Source: Calliopsis andreniformis (lineage: Eukaryota; Arthropoda; Insecta; Hymenoptera; Andrenidae). From it: a stretch of 64,000 bases of DNA. Shown here one piece after another: positions 46,590 through 60,772 of this stretch. The position numbers and the translations under genes were made by a program. The stretch lies in contig NW_027480432.1 in NCBI RefSeq assembly GCF_051401765.1, forward strand, positions 10,744,501-10,808,500, given 5' to 3'. The notes under the pieces were generated by a model, which was not told the DNA's origin, made no database searches, and saw only the letters and a list, made by a program, of their open reading frames with translations. Every line of letters starts with the position of its first letter. The first letter of the stretch is position 1.

Positions 46590-49500
46590 TCTCGTAAGAT
46601 CTGTGTCTGCAAGGTAAAATGACATAAGTATGTCACATTTTCAAAAAATTCGAGTTACGGTCTTGAGATCTATAATGTAGAATTTATATTTTCATAAAGA
46701 AAGGACATTAAAAGAACTTTTTCGTTCAAAAATAAGGATTCAAGAAGACTCAAGACCTTGAGACAGTATTGAAATTGAAAACTTTAAATGCCAATATTTC
46801 GAAAAGAAAAACATTTGTCTTAAATCATTTTGCCTGATAACCACAGAAATTTATATAACAAAAAGTTGATAGATATTTTATTAACAAGTTACGAAGAAGT
46901 TATGATCATGAAACGTGAAGAATATGATAGTATTAGTATTCCTAGAGCAATAAGGGTGAGATGAGATACATAATGTTCATATTATTTGTTGGTACACTGT
47001 TGATTTGCTTGGCTACGTGGATGGTCAGCACATTATGTATGTCAGGTAAAAAATTGGCTTAATGAACACTATTTCCAACAATGAATTGGTCGAAGGGGAC
47101 CAGTCTCCTGACCTAGTTCATCTGATTGCATCTTCAAATTTTAATTTTTGAGACACTCTAAAACAGAAGGTCACATCAATAAAAACAGGTGAAATTTGAA
47201 AATGAAAGTATAGATACTGTGCAAACATCACGTTTTATATTATTGCATTAACTTCTTAGTAAACCATTTATAAACTTTTCTCTTACATGACGTTTCAATC
47301 TTATTTTTACTCACAAAGCACGCTGGCCAAGTTTGTATGTAGAAGAAATTATAGGACACCCTATATATCCGCTGTCAAGACGATAAAATAATGTTTGATA
47401 ACGATAAAGCAACGGTATTTGAAACGACGGGCACTGAAATATTGTTTAACCGATCAATCACCTTTCCACGAAGCTATTTCGGGTTGGTTTGTTTTTCAGT
47501 TTTACCTTGTGCCTTATATCAAAGGAAGAAATAAGAATTCAGTTTTAGGTCGAGTCTCTTCTGGCCCAAATTTTCTATCTGTAAAATAAACGAGAAATAC
47601 ATAAAATAATAAAGAGAGATAAATTTACCATGATTTGTCAAAGATTCGACAAATCGTTAAGCAGTGACGTCGTTAACTTAGCCGCGATGGCCACAAAGCC
47701 GTCAGAAACGAAAGTCGGACGATTTGATTTACGATACCACCGTGAAATTTCTAATACGTGTGCGCACGCGCGATGCTTACCAAACAGGAAACCTGACACT
47801 TGCGGCAGTAGCGCGTGTTTGGCAAAAAACCAGTGGCGTCTATGAATATTTTGGTACCCTGTAATCTGAAGTATGTGTTATAATCGGAAATAATGGCTTC
47901 TAGGGAACAAGGAGGAGCTGACTATTTTAGTAAAGAAAATATAAGATGCATCTGACAGTGACTGTACTGTAGGCCAAAAGTTTGGAACCCCTTGCTAATA
48001 CTTATTAACGTTGTAACATACAGCAAAGTATTTATGATTTAAAGGTACATAGTACGTTCAATAATGTTTACGATGTTCTGTATTTTAGTACAGTGGAAAA
48101 AGTTCATGCAATTGTTTATTGTTTGCATCTAATACACTTGAATTATATATATATTTAATTCAGTAATCTATTATTCTTAATTTACAAAACGATTCTAAGC
48201 TTTTGATCGGTAATGTATGTATGATATTTATCTAGATATTTAATGCTTTCGTTTCCAATTATAAAAATTGTTTTGCATTGTTGTGCAATTATCAACTTTA
48301 CATACCTACACTTGCATTACATCATCATCACTATACGTACCTATATTTACCAGTTTTTTGGATATATAATGATGAATTTAGGAGAGTACTAGGTATATTC
48401 GATTGTGCTTCTAAAAATGAAAATTTTTAGCAGGTTTAAATAGCTGTATATTAAACTCAAATATGTAATCGAGAACTCGTTAATTAATGGACTAAAAATT
48501 TATCTCCATAAAGAATTGTAAAAAGTAAATTTAATAAATCTTATTTTATGCAATTGCAATGCAATGAACTTTTACAAGTTTTAAAATGTTTTGAGAGAAA
48601 TATACGGTTATGAGTTTTAAAAATCGTTGCGAAAATTAATAATTCAAAGAGAAATTTTTATTTATGAATATCATTAAAGAAATGTTGTCAGTAAGATAGA
48701 AAAGTTGAAACACAGACAAGGATTACTTGAAAAGTAAAATGAGCGAAATTAATTGCAGAAATTCTGCAGCATTTAAACTGTGCCATAAAACATAATGTCA
48801 TTGGATAATAAATCAATGATTTTATAGGGATTACTCTTGCACAGGCAAAAGCTCGAATATTTTCTGAAATAAAATTCGAAGTACCTCCACTTGAGTACGT
48901 TTCTGACAAAGAAATTAAATAAATTAATTAAATTAAAATACAAAAATGTATTACAACATAAAAATATATTAAATGTTTTGAATTTGTTAAAGAACGTTTT
49001 CTACGTTTTTTCATGTTCTATAATTTTTCACAGACACATAAATAGTATATATAACACAATCATATATCTATACATAATATACACATACAAACATAATATA
49101 TGTATATATCATACAATACATACATACATGTTATAATTAGGGGAGGAATCAGATAAACGAGATGTATAGATAAAAAAGTTTATGATATAAAAGTTTATGA
49201 TACATATATTTGCACTTGAAGAATTGAACTGCAAGAATGCAGTTGCACTTTGCAAGTACATTATGCACAAGAATGCATAATAGTAATGTAGAAATAAAGA
49301 ACATATAACGCCAGTTAACTTTGACGTATCTATGTCATTGTATTCTACTTGTACTTAATAGTTGTAAAAATGTAACTCTGTCCAATGGGTGAACACTGTA
49401 CATGTATACAATATACATATGTATGTATAAGTATTTTATGAAACATTCGTTTCACATAAATTTAACATTCATGAATTTCTTCGTACTCGTGCGTAATTAT

Positions 49501-51340
49501 TTCATTACATTTTTGAATAATAATATAATCTATCTACTTACAAAATTTTTGTATTCAAGTTTGTATTTAACTTATAATAGTTCATTAAACGTATATACAT
49601 ATTGTATATAATCGTATTATAGCAAAAAATTTCAATATATACTTATATGTATATGAAATTTTGTATTTTATACTGAAATATTTGGTTATGTATATATATA
49701 TATACATATAATTATAATAAAAATTTTCTATTAATTTACTAGTGGAAATTTAGTAATTCACTAAAATTTTAATCTAAATACTTACATGTGAATAAAATTT
49801 GTGCAATTATTATATAATTCTTCAAAGGTAATGAAAGCGATTTTCAAGTATTGACATAATTGAACCAGATTAAACTGAATCAGAAAAAGAGTAAAGCTAT
49901 GTCATGCAATGTACATACAAGTGAAAGAAATGCAAATGGTAAGACACGATTTCTTGAAGTTTGTAAGTACATATTTATACTTCTTGTAGATAATTTCCTT
50001 CGACGTATGACTTTCAATAATTCGTGACCTGTATTTTTAACTTGAAATATTTAACTAAATTTTTATAAATGTAGTTATTTTTCTGTTAGTAATACATACA
50101 TGCGGAATCAAAGTGTTCATTTTTACTGCATTTTTTTACATGATTACATGTATTTTCGAGTTACTTTTATCTTAAGTATTCGATAGCTACTGGGTGTTGC
50201 ATTTTAATCTTTCCATGTGATTCTACAACTGTGTTAGTTAATACTTCAGTGTATTTGTGTTCAAGTTTGCCTTAAGGGGTCTCCTTTTGGTCAGCATAAC
50301 CTTTTTGCGTTGTCAACGTAACCATTTAGTCACATCTGACAATGGAAGATCACTTTTATCTTTTTTAATGGCATCGTGCAGCTTCGAAAGCTCTAAAATG
50401 CTTCTGTTCAAACTGTACTTACAAGTGTAAACAACTTTCTCCACTGTGTTTCCTGTACTGTGATATGGCAGACAGGGGGAGAACAAAGTAGCATAAATTA
50501 GAACGAAGCATCCTGAAGGTTGTCATTAAATGACTGAACATTAAACGTGTTAAATGGCCGTCATTATACATGTGTGTAGTAAAAAAAGTCAATTATAAAT
50601 CAAACGCTTGCATATTATGTTACGTAAGACGAAGTATATAGGGTGATCGGTTGAACTGAAAATGCTCTTAACATTGTAAGTACTGTCATCACAGATTAGA
50701 GAGTTACCAGTTAAACTTGTTTTATGTAAAGTTAATTTTTTGTTTCCGAAATTGCTTTGATATATGATTAAACGAAAAGGGAAAACGAAGTCAAATTTGT
50801 AACATAGTCAAATTCTTAATTAATTATAATTATAATTATATTGTAGTATAATACATAAGTATAATACATAATTATTATAATTATAATTATTAATTATATT
50901 AATTATATTAAGAATAATTGAAACATATAGAGTATTTTCAATTAACTTCTACTATTTGTTGAGATATTTCTCGAATGAAAAAGCTTGAATGAGCCAATAA
51001 AATGTATGTATATTTTATTGTTATACAATGTATACATATACCAATAGAAACAAAAAGTATTGCAAGCTTTTTTAACAGATGAAAATCTTATTTTAATAAA
51101 TAATTTAACACACCTGAATTGACCTGATTTATCAGAACCGTATTTGTTCAAGGAACTATTACTTGTTCAAGTAATTTGTGTTTGAGGTTTCGTTTCCAAG
51201 ATATTAGTTGTCGGGAAAACGTATAAAAGACACGTGAAATATGCCTGGCTGGAGGATCCATTCTACTGATATTACATCTGACCTGGCCAATGCATGCTGA
51301 CAGTAGAATAAGACTTATGTCAAACACAATTCTCATTTTT
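46590..51340. other. A+T-rich non-coding DNA with simple-sequence tracts
   Basis: A sequence resembling a Tc1-type terminus (GGCCAAAAGTTTGGAACCCC) stands at about 47975. A GC-richer patch lies at 47630-47850. TATATG/ATACAT tracts occur at 49040-49130 and 49590-49710, and A+T palindromes at 50815-50910. No gene is recognised. Confidence 0.45.
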
Positions 51341-51440
51341 CACAAATAATAACTCAAATAAAGCCTTAAACACAATTTTCATCTTATTTTAGTATGCAGA
51401 ATCACCCCTCAAAGTTTCTAACAGCTGTTATCGAATACCC
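51340..51440. mobile_element. partial copy of fold-back element B
   Basis: TTCATCTTATTTTAGTATGCAG followed by AATCACCCCTC resembles the right arm and end of element B at 11025-11075. Confidence 0.45.
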
Positions 51441-51539
51441 TGCACACTCTCATTCCCTCTACAAAGTGACTTTGACCACGATGTATGCAGGTACATGCAT
51501 ATACGACATAACCGCTTGAGGGATTAATATCTGGCAACA

Positions 51540-52030
51540 GTCTCAGTAATACCTAAACATTGGCGGCGTAGGTGAGTCAACCAGTGCAACGATCTACCTG
51601 CAAAAGCACTTTAGATAATACTGGATAGGACGCGTATCGTTATCACGGTGTGCTGCGGCGTTATCGGATGGATTCGGGTCAGAAGTTCCGTAAAACCGCG
51701 CGTATAGACAGGTCGAAAACATCTGCGAAAGCCACATCCACTTCTAAATACGACTTACCTTCCCCGCCGGAAACGGTGGTCTGTTTGTCACACAGGAAAT
51801 TCGCCTCCAATGCGCGGTATAAATGAATACATTAACTGCATTCGTTCCTCATTTCGATCAAGGATCGCAGACGTTCGTCGGTGGTAAAATTGGTGTACGC
51901 CAAGGTGCGCTTTCCTTCGGAGATCGATCGGTGAGTCATCTCTGCACATTAATTATCGAGTTTCCTGTCGTACCTGATTATCTTTGCGTTCTGCTTCTTG
52001 CGGGAAATCCATATATCGTTTAGCAACGTC
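51540..52030 (-). promoter_or_regulatory. GC-rich island with a strong minus-strand splice donor
   Basis: Its G+C and CpG are raised. On the minus strand GGCGGGGAAG|GTAAGTCG, near 51750-51760, is an excellent donor, and a TATA-like TTTATA lies upstream near 51820. This suggests a non-coding 5' exon transcribed leftward. No partner exon is identified. Confidence 0.35.
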
Positions 52031-53616
52031 ATGTTATAATTTTTAATTGAATCTTATCGGTAAACGCTACAGATGTCGGTACATACTTGAGCTGCTCAGA
52101 TGCCAAACTGAGATCGAGTCCCTTTTTTGTGTAAGTTTTATTTTTATCACCAAAACAGATGAATAATAGTCAGTTTCTTAAAAATTGAAAAATTTATCTG
52201 CATAATTGCATCTATTATTGTAAAATAATAAAGCTATGTAGGGTTGGTAAATAACATTTAACGAATTTTTGAAGCCATTTCAACAAATTTTGAGTTCTTT
52301 GTTAGAAACTCGATACCTCATGCACAAAACCAATTATTTTTTTAAAAATTCACTATATAGATTATTTTGAGTATTTACTTTAAGCTACATTTTAAAATAC
52401 ATTATTCATCGTACCGTCACTTTTCTCTACTTTTTCGTTTATAGTCTTTATCAGTATGACATTTTAGCGGCTCACTTCAGTAAATGAAATTTACTGATAG
52501 TTGATGGGTTTGCAAATACATACGTATGTATAGGGTGCCTAAAAAGATCGAGACCAATCTTATACTGCGTGTTAATAAGACCAAGTAAATGTAAAAAGCT
52601 CATACAAACTCATGTCGTAAAATGCATTATTGAAGAATAGTAAGCACTCAAAAATTTAATGGTAAAATTGATTTTCTAATTCGTCATATAGAATTTTATA
52701 CGGACACAAATAATTTTTATTGATAGTTATTATTTATGTATTCCGACCTACAGCCTCAAGACTTATCGTCTTGAATCACTCAGTTTCTGTCCATGTTTTT
52801 TAAACGTTATTTAAAAGTAACATAGCATACTTCTGTTACTGAAACTCAGTTAAATATATAGAAATTGAATTCTTTGCCATGTCAAATTGTGTCTGAACTA
52901 CGACCAAAGAGGGTTTGGAAACTACACATCGATTCATAATTTGTATAATATGAGGAAGTATGTAGGTTAAGTCTCTGCAATTTCGATTATATCTACTTTG
53001 CGTCTAGTCAAGACGGAAGTTTATGAAAGCAAAATCCATCTACTTTATTAATTTCAAGTTATGGAGAATTTGTATAGGAAAGAGTTTCTTTACAGCATAA
53101 GAACATTGTAGTTCTGGAAAAGTATTCCACGTTCATATTTTATGTACTGCTATATACATATATTTTAATATCCAATCTGAAGTCTGTTACTCTTTCTATC
53201 TAATGTATGTATAGCAGCGGTAAAAAATACAAACTTTGGCAACAGATAGTAAGACTACATAACTACATACTTCATGTGACTCATATCATTTACATTAGTG
53301 TATTTTTAAAGGTATAAATAGTTTTAAACATAGTGAAGTTTAATCTTTATGTATTTCTCTAAAAAACTATGCTATAAACATCTTCTTGTCAAAATGTATA
53401 AAAATGCATGTTCAGATAAAAGCAAGTTTAAAATTTGTTTTTGTCATGTATCTAAGTGTTAAAGGTTAACACTTAAAGGTTAACTATTGGCACGAAGTTT
53501 AATGTAGTCCACGCAATACACTTTTTAATACTCTCATTTAAATATCGAAAAGTTTATAATAAAAGTTGCGTATACAATATATTATACTTTGTCTCTACAT
53601 TCTAATTATTATCATA
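52031..53616. other. non-coding A+T-rich DNA
   Basis: A short tandem AAAGGTTAACACTT lies at about 53459-53488. Nothing else recognised. Confidence 0.5.
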
Positions 53617-53705
53617 TTAATTGTATAAATATTTAATATCCATAGGTTTTAACCAATGTCTTAGCATCTTAAAATTGGGTGTCCGTAGTTGAGGGTTAAT
53701 AAATT
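53617..53705. repeat. dispersed repeat, inverted relative to 26447-26536
   Basis: It shares TGGGTGTCCGTAGTTGAGGG and TATAAATATTTAATATC with that copy on the opposite strand. Confidence 0.65.
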
Positions 53706-55270
53706 TTATAATAGATATTACATCATACTGGTAACGTTAATCTTTTCTGGAATATGTCCTTCTTTCGTATAGGAAACATGTTTCATAATTTCTTTATGTA
53801 AACTCACGGTGTCTTTCGGTTTCCCTAACCTTTAAAGCTTTCCTTTGTTTGCCATCGTAAGTGCTTATAAAATTCTATATCCACTCGTTGCTACTAAAGC
53901 GTGTGCTACAAAGTGCATTTACAGAAAACTGCACACGTTTGCTACATTTTATATCTTCAATATTACCTGTGTCTTCACATTTGATATTCAAGATTCTCTT
54001 GAAATTTCTTTGAGAAAATATTCTTATGTTTTGCAAGCATTGTTTTACGTAACGATGATGCATCTTGAAGTGAAAACGATGGCAGATAATCCATCACTAC
54101 ATATTTCACTTTCAATAGTTTTATGGTTGGGACTTAGAATGAATAAGAAACTAGCCAGTAAACATGTAACTGCAGAATCTGTATGTTTGGTGATGGCTGA
54201 CGATTTCAAGTTACGTAGCCAGGTATATAGTATCTGTTAGCAGGTATGAAAACTTTAAGATGTAGTAGGCAACGTAATGGTATTATCCTAAGGGAAGATA
54301 ACACGTAGAATACATGCACTATCTTCATTTTATTACAATTTTATGGTTTGACGTATTTTCTTTCGTCTTTACTTTATTCTCGCTGTTTGAAAGAATTTAA
54401 ACAACTCTGAAAAAGATGTAGGTTGAAAATGTATATTATTAAAAGGTATACAGGCTTCCTGGCGCTCCTTTTCCTGGATGGTTGCTCAGAGAACGCCTGT
54501 AGATTATATTTGAAGAGAGAAAATGAAAATATGTTAATAGCTATCTGATACCCAAGAGGGTTTCCAAAAATTTAAAAAGTAAAAAGTAAAGTAGTGTCAT
54601 GTGATATTTCGGAAGAAAAATCAACTTTCTTTCTTCATAATTCAAAAGGAGGAATTATATCGAAAAAAGTTGTAGTTGCTACGTGCGGAATTTTATAATG
54701 AACCTACACACAATATTTGAAGTCGATTAGTTGAACGTAATCCTAATTATTAGGGTCACTGTATTGAAAAATATAGACCTGAGAAAAACGCATTTAAATC
54801 TTCTGTATAAGTTGCTGGATTATGTGCATCGTTTTGTCCAAAATTGTAGAACTTCGTTAATTCTCTGAATTTTATCACGAAACTTTTTTGAGATATTCTT
54901 AAAATGTCAAATTTAAACATGTAGGAGCAAACTGATTTTTCTCGGATATTTTAAACAATTATCTCTGCTAAACGTCTAATAGTGGGTCTTCTTTAAGTAA
55001 TTAGAGACATATCTAGATATTAACAGTACTTTGTTTATGTTCTTCCCTAAATTAAGATAATTTTTGATAGAAATGAGATATTAATATTGGGTCGATAAAA
55101 ATAGCAACATTTTAGAATTAAAATAACAGAGATAGTGGAAGTAGATATAATTGAAAAGCTATTAATATTAATTAATTTTAATCCAAAAATCGAGTACAAA
55201 TCGCAATGTAAATTGCAAAAAAAAAAAAGAGAGAATTTGAGAACAATAACACCGACAAGGTGTTTCGTAT
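53706..55270. other. non-coding A+T-rich DNA
   Basis: The 131-codon plus frame at 53845-54240 has no recognisable motif, no splice context and hydrophobic A+T-type composition. I treat it as chance. Confidence 0.45.
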
Positions 55271-55645
55271 GTAGGGTATCCCAGAAAAAATAATATTAGT
55301 TTGGGAATGGTAAGTCTACATAAAAAGATGAATTCAAAATATAGAATAAAATTTTTTGATATCGCGCCTTGTTTTGAAATTGAGCTTCAATTTTGTTCGA
55401 ATACGAGTGTACGGAAGTAAGTCTCAGGAGCTTGAGAAGTATACGATGTTAAGGGAATACTCGTAGTCTGACTACTGACTGTATCTATTATAAACTAGAA
55501 GCGTTTCCTTGTACGTGTCTTTCAAGCGCTGGAAGCTGTACTTTAGTTCAAGGGTACTCACCTGACCTTCCAGGTCATTTATTTTAAAAACAAAGCGCGG
55601 TATCAATCAATTTTATTCTATATTTTCAACTTATTTTTTTAGATA
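55271..55645. mobile_element. fold-back element G
   Basis: It begins GTAGGGTATCCCAGAAA. Arms at about 55326-55381 (AATATAGAATAAAATTTTTTGA, ATCGCGCCTTGTTTT) and 55581-55635 (AAAACAAAGCGCGGTATCAA, TTTTATTCTATATTTT) are inverted copies. Confidence 0.68.
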
Positions 55646-56184
55646 GAATTATCTAAGTTCTTCTATACAATTCAAAACTTTGTAATACAACTAAAAGTAA
55701 GTATAATAGAGACTCTAGTGTTCGAACTAATGTAAGCACAAAAGTAGCCAGATAATATAGCAATCACTTTCTTTTATATTAAACTTCATTTGCTTAAGTA
55801 AAAATTAATAGTAAATAAAATCGATAATTTATTTCGCTGTTTAAGGATCCCATATCTTTTTAGTTGTTATGTTGCATAAACATGTAGTTTTCATTATTAC
55901 GTTTCTGTTTTTGAATGCCTGAGATTATAGATTTCATCTTCATAGATTGGAGATTAAGGTTTCATTGGCCGAACACAGGAAAATGTGTATTATATTATAT
56001 GTAAACATCGATATGAAACGATAATATCCGAATAATAAAGTGGTCGGATATTAGAATATGAGGATAATGGAGGTTCATATACGTGTCTTCATTGTATAAC
56101 TGAAAAACTGTTTCCAGGCGTATATGTATTTAAATCTTTTTCGTTTTTTGTGTCTACCTAGAATCTATCCTCCAAAACTGTCTC

Positions 56185-56866
56185 TATACTGCGTTCACTG
56201 AGAGAACGCAGTCGTTTCACGCAGATGGCTTCCATTGCCCCGACTGACTTTTCCACTGAGATTGGTGAAGGATTCAAGAGCCTAAAAAGACACGCCTTGC
56301 TTCTTTCTACTCTGTATACCTAGTGTCCAAATGAAACAAATGTTTCTATCTATTAAGAAACAATATTTATTGAGATATCAATGTATAAGAATCCACAGCT
56401 TATTTGATTATAAAGAAACAGCAACGGTAGAACTGTTTCCTGGATTTCCTACAAAATGTTCGATGCGACCAGGTAGTTTATGACACGGGAAATCTAGGGT
56501 CGTTTATGGTATTGCAACGCAGTAAGAATTCTGACTAGTACCAGTACGTTTTCGGTTGACAGAGACGATATTCAAGAAGATTTTTATTTGCTAACAGAGC
56601 CGCATTAATACTTTCGGAGAAAACTAAAATCTAAAAGAATATCGTTTGCTTGCTCAAAATTTCTTTCACACCGTTTATGCGCTAACACTTGAAGAAGTGA
56701 CTTTCTTTAGAAATGGTAGGACCTCCAAGGGCCCAACAAGGGGTTCATGGGTAGGGATGTGCTCGGGAGTGACAGAGCCAATAACTAATGAGCGTAGGCG
56801 TGAACTGCGCAAAGGGTACGAAAACTCGTCAACCGACAACTGCGTTCTCCCAGTGAACGAAGTATA
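56185..56866. mobile_element. TIR element with hairpin termini, longer copy
   Basis: Its TIRs match those at 16270-16720, in inverted orientation. About 330 bases from the left end are nearly identical to that copy (TCTTTCTACTCTGTATACCT, GGGAAATCTAGGGTCGTTTA). About 220-230 further bases near the right are absent from the short copy. The frame 56646-56867 lies in this extra part; I see no transposase in it. Confidence 0.8.
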
Positions 56867-56869
56867 GTT

Positions 56870-59819
56870 TTAATCATTCTTCACGCGGCCTGAGTCAGTG
56901 CTTTACGCGATACAAATTAGCTTATATCTAAAAACTAAGCATTTTTCCTTCAAAAATGTCTCCAATGATGATCCTATACTGTACAGAGCTGATAAGACTG
57001 CACTTGGGACACATTTTGACATGGTGGTAATTTTCCCTACATAGGTGACACGTCGATTCAGTTAGTAGTTATTAATAGTTTGGCCAATAAAATGCTACAT
57101 CTGAAAGTGCGTGTGAAATCAGACAATTGTGTCTACTCTAACCATGTGGATCCACATTTTTCCAGATGCAACATTAGTCACTATGGACAGTAGGTATGTG
57201 GACAGGATAGGCGTAGCATAATGGCGTAGCACAGAGAGAGGGAGGGCAAATTTGTTGTGTTCCTCGTTCATAAATTACAATTGTTTACACATTATCTCTC
57301 GCGATTTACAGCTATAGAATAGTGATTAATGAACGGTCGTTTTTGAAGAGAAGTTAGTTGGTACTCCGATATCGATCAGGTTTAATAGATAGAAGCATTT
57401 AATTGAAGATTTCTTCAGCTTTTTATATAACGATTCTCTGTACAGGGACGATTAAGATTGTATGAATCCTATGATTAGAAGCTTTTTTGATAAGACTTCT
57501 TGGGGGGAGGAGGAAGGGTAAAGTAAGGCTGATGATACTATACTAGAATATTCTATACTTCTTGGGAGGATTTTGTAAGAATTTGCGAGTGATATAAATA
57601 AAAATAAAAACGTGCTATTCAAGTGTACATAAAATTAAGTTTAATTAAAAGATTTTTTTCCTTAATTTCACTTTAGCAAATTGACTTGTTAAATCGTCAA
57701 AATTAATTGATTAAGCGATTCGTTTTTTAGAAGCTTGAATTCAGTTTCAGTAACCAGGCTTGTTAAAAATAATTATACTTGTGAGAAATTTAAAGAATAT
57801 TTCAAAATTCGGTAATTCTGGAGAATTGACTGGATAATCGTAGAATACTTTTAGAAAGGGATAGGCAATTTTTAAAAATGTAATGAAATTCAACAACCTT
57901 TTCAAACATTTTGAATTTCGTTCGAAAACAAATTTCATTGCGGCATTTCAGAAAAAAATGGCTGTTTATAATATCTTAACATTAATATCGAAGTGTAAAA
58001 TATTTATTTGTAAACGTCTTTTCAAAATTTTACAAAATGAGACATACACTTTCACAAAACTCGTTTTTCTGTTCCTTTACAGCGGTTACATGTGTGCTCC
58101 AGTATTACGTTTTGACATGCTTCAGTTTTTGGAGAGTTACAATGAAAAGGATTGATTTTTAATCAAACGACAAGTGTTGCTTTGACACTGAAACTAGAAG
58201 CTTTAAATTCTTTTTAATTAATTTATTTTTTGATATCAAAAAGCATTCATATTAATTTGTACTTACAAGATACATGCACAAATACATATGATAATATAAC
58301 AGCACAATAAGGACGCAATAATCGCATTAATAATCGAGATAAGATCGACGTCCACTCTATTGATACATGTTTTCAGGGCGCACATCGTTAATTTTATTTT
58401 AGCGCGACTTGGGGATTGACACAAGGGGGTTGATTTGTAGTTTTATACCACATTAATAAAATTACATAAATTATTCTTTGGTATACCTCTTCAATTATAC
58501 GAAATACATAAAATTTTGAGGTAGGCAGGTATAATTTATAGTTCAAAAAGATTATCCAAAGACAAAAATTTATTGAGAACAAGATAACAGTACATTTCAA
58601 AAAAATATATTTTAGTACAATTTAGTTTTTTTCATTATCATTTTTCATATTATGCATCGTATTTATTTATGCATATAATATAGTAAACATTTCTATATGA
58701 GATTTTCTACAAAATTTTCTTCACTCTAATTTTACCCTTTACTTAACATAGTTAAAATTTAAATTTTCTAAAAAAATTCGTTCATACACTTTACACGTGT
58801 TTCTTTGCTCGCAAAATTGTAAATTATTTATTCATAACTTGTCTACAATATTGTTTTCTTACAGAAACTATACTATTACCAAATAAAAAAATATGTTTCC
58901 CGATGAAAAGGGAAAGTTAATTTTATCAGAAAATGCAAATAGATTGTTCTATTAGTGTTTCTTGTCTTCGATTGAAGATTGTCATTTGCTTTTTAATTTA
59001 GTCTCTAGTCACAATGAAAAGATTTTGAAACTTCTGTGTGATATAGCCAGCCAAAAATATGGGACCATACCTTATGGTGACAATGTAAACATTAGTTATT
59101 GAATGTTTATTATCTAATAGAGAACGTAATGATGAAGTAGCCACCACATTAAATGTAGATAAAGACCAAATTCTTGTAGGATCAAATCACACTGGCCATC
59201 AGCATAAGAAACAATGAGAAGTGGTGGTCTCGTACTTTCTCATTTTTCGACAGTGTATTTCAAAACAATCATTTACGAATTACTGTGCAAATATTTTCGA
59301 AAGTATTATCTGTGAATAGAACGATGCTAATGGAGAATATTGTACTCGAATGTTTGCTTTTAACTTCCACATGCGGTAAACAAACAAAAAGGGAGAGGAA
59401 TGAAAGGCGATTGACTGCGGCGCCAATGAGTTTTATTCATTATGTATGATGACATTTTTCTTCCTTAGGCATTGTTTTTCCCTTTTCTTTTGATTGTACA
59501 AGTGTCTCAAGCCGATAAATCAATCGGCGACAAGATCGATCAGTCCCTGGCAAATGGTTGCGTATCCGCGATAAAATATGACCTGAGGAGGCGACACAGT
59601 TGTGTCTTGAGATGCAAAAATGATGCGCATTAATATCTTCATGGACAACTGTAGATGCTATACTTTTCACAATCTCTCAAGTGTAGTAACACTAACATTG
59701 CATTACGTGTGTAGAAACATTATTAAATATACATTGACAATTTTTTCTGAAAAATATTTTAATTTCATGTATCAGAAAACAGAAGTATAATTCTTTGGTA
59801 CTACATTATGATATTACTG
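56870..59819. other. non-coding A+T-rich DNA
   Basis: No exon recognised. CAGCCAAAAATATGGGACC near 59048 vaguely resembles a Tc1-type end. Confidence 0.45.
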
Positions 59820-59926
59820 CTATTATATTTGCTATTATAATAGTATATATATTATATTATAATAGTATATATATTATATATATTATATTATAATAGTATA
59901 TATATTATATATATTATATTATAATA

Positions 59927-59973
<47 letters not shown>

Positions 59974-60000
59974 TAATAGTATATATATTATATTATAATA

Positions 60001-60049
<49 letters not shown>

Positions 60050-60480
60050 TAATAGTATATATATTATATTATAATAGTATATATATATTATATATATTAT
60101 ATACTATTATAGTATATTATATTATATATTATAATAGTATATTATAATACTATTATAATACTATTATAACAGTATATTATATACTATTATAATATACTAT
60201 TATAATAGTACAGTATACTATTATAATACTATTATAATAGTATATAGTATATACTATAATAGTATATTATAATACTATTATAATAGTATATTATAATAGT
60301 ATATTATAATACTATTATAATAGTATATTATAATAGTATATTATAATACTATTATAATACTATTCTAATAGTATATATATTATATATATTATATACTATT
60401 ATATTAATGTATATTTATTATATACTATTATATTAATGTATATTTATTATATACTATTATATTAATGCATATTTATTATT
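59820..60480. repeat. palindromic A+T satellite with (TA)n cores
   Basis: Units of TATAATAGTATAT and their complement alternate, interspersed with pure TA runs at about 59930-59967 and 60003-60042, and end in TATATTAATGTATATTTAT repeats. There is about one C or G per unit. It could form cruciforms. Confidence 0.95.
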
Positions 60481-60772
60481 TTATTACGACTTTACCGTTT
60501 ATGTAGATTTATCATAAAAAGTGTAATTATAATTCTCTTGAATTCGAAGTCCATTCAAGTCCAAAGTGTAACTCCTATAGTGTAAACAATGCAAATCTAA
60601 TACATACTTTTTCATTTTTACAAAAACACACTTTAGAAACAAAATTACTTGATTGATTTATATTAGCTTTATTAAAAAGAAATTATTTAAACAGAACTAA
60701 ATTTGTTAGTCCTAGCAGTTACTATGATTAATGGAACAACTACGAAATATGTGTTAGTTTTTGTCAGTAGTA

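Noticed and set aside
53845..54240. 131-codon plus frame
   Set aside because: It is hydrophobic with A+T-type composition, has no motif, and an antisense frame is also open.
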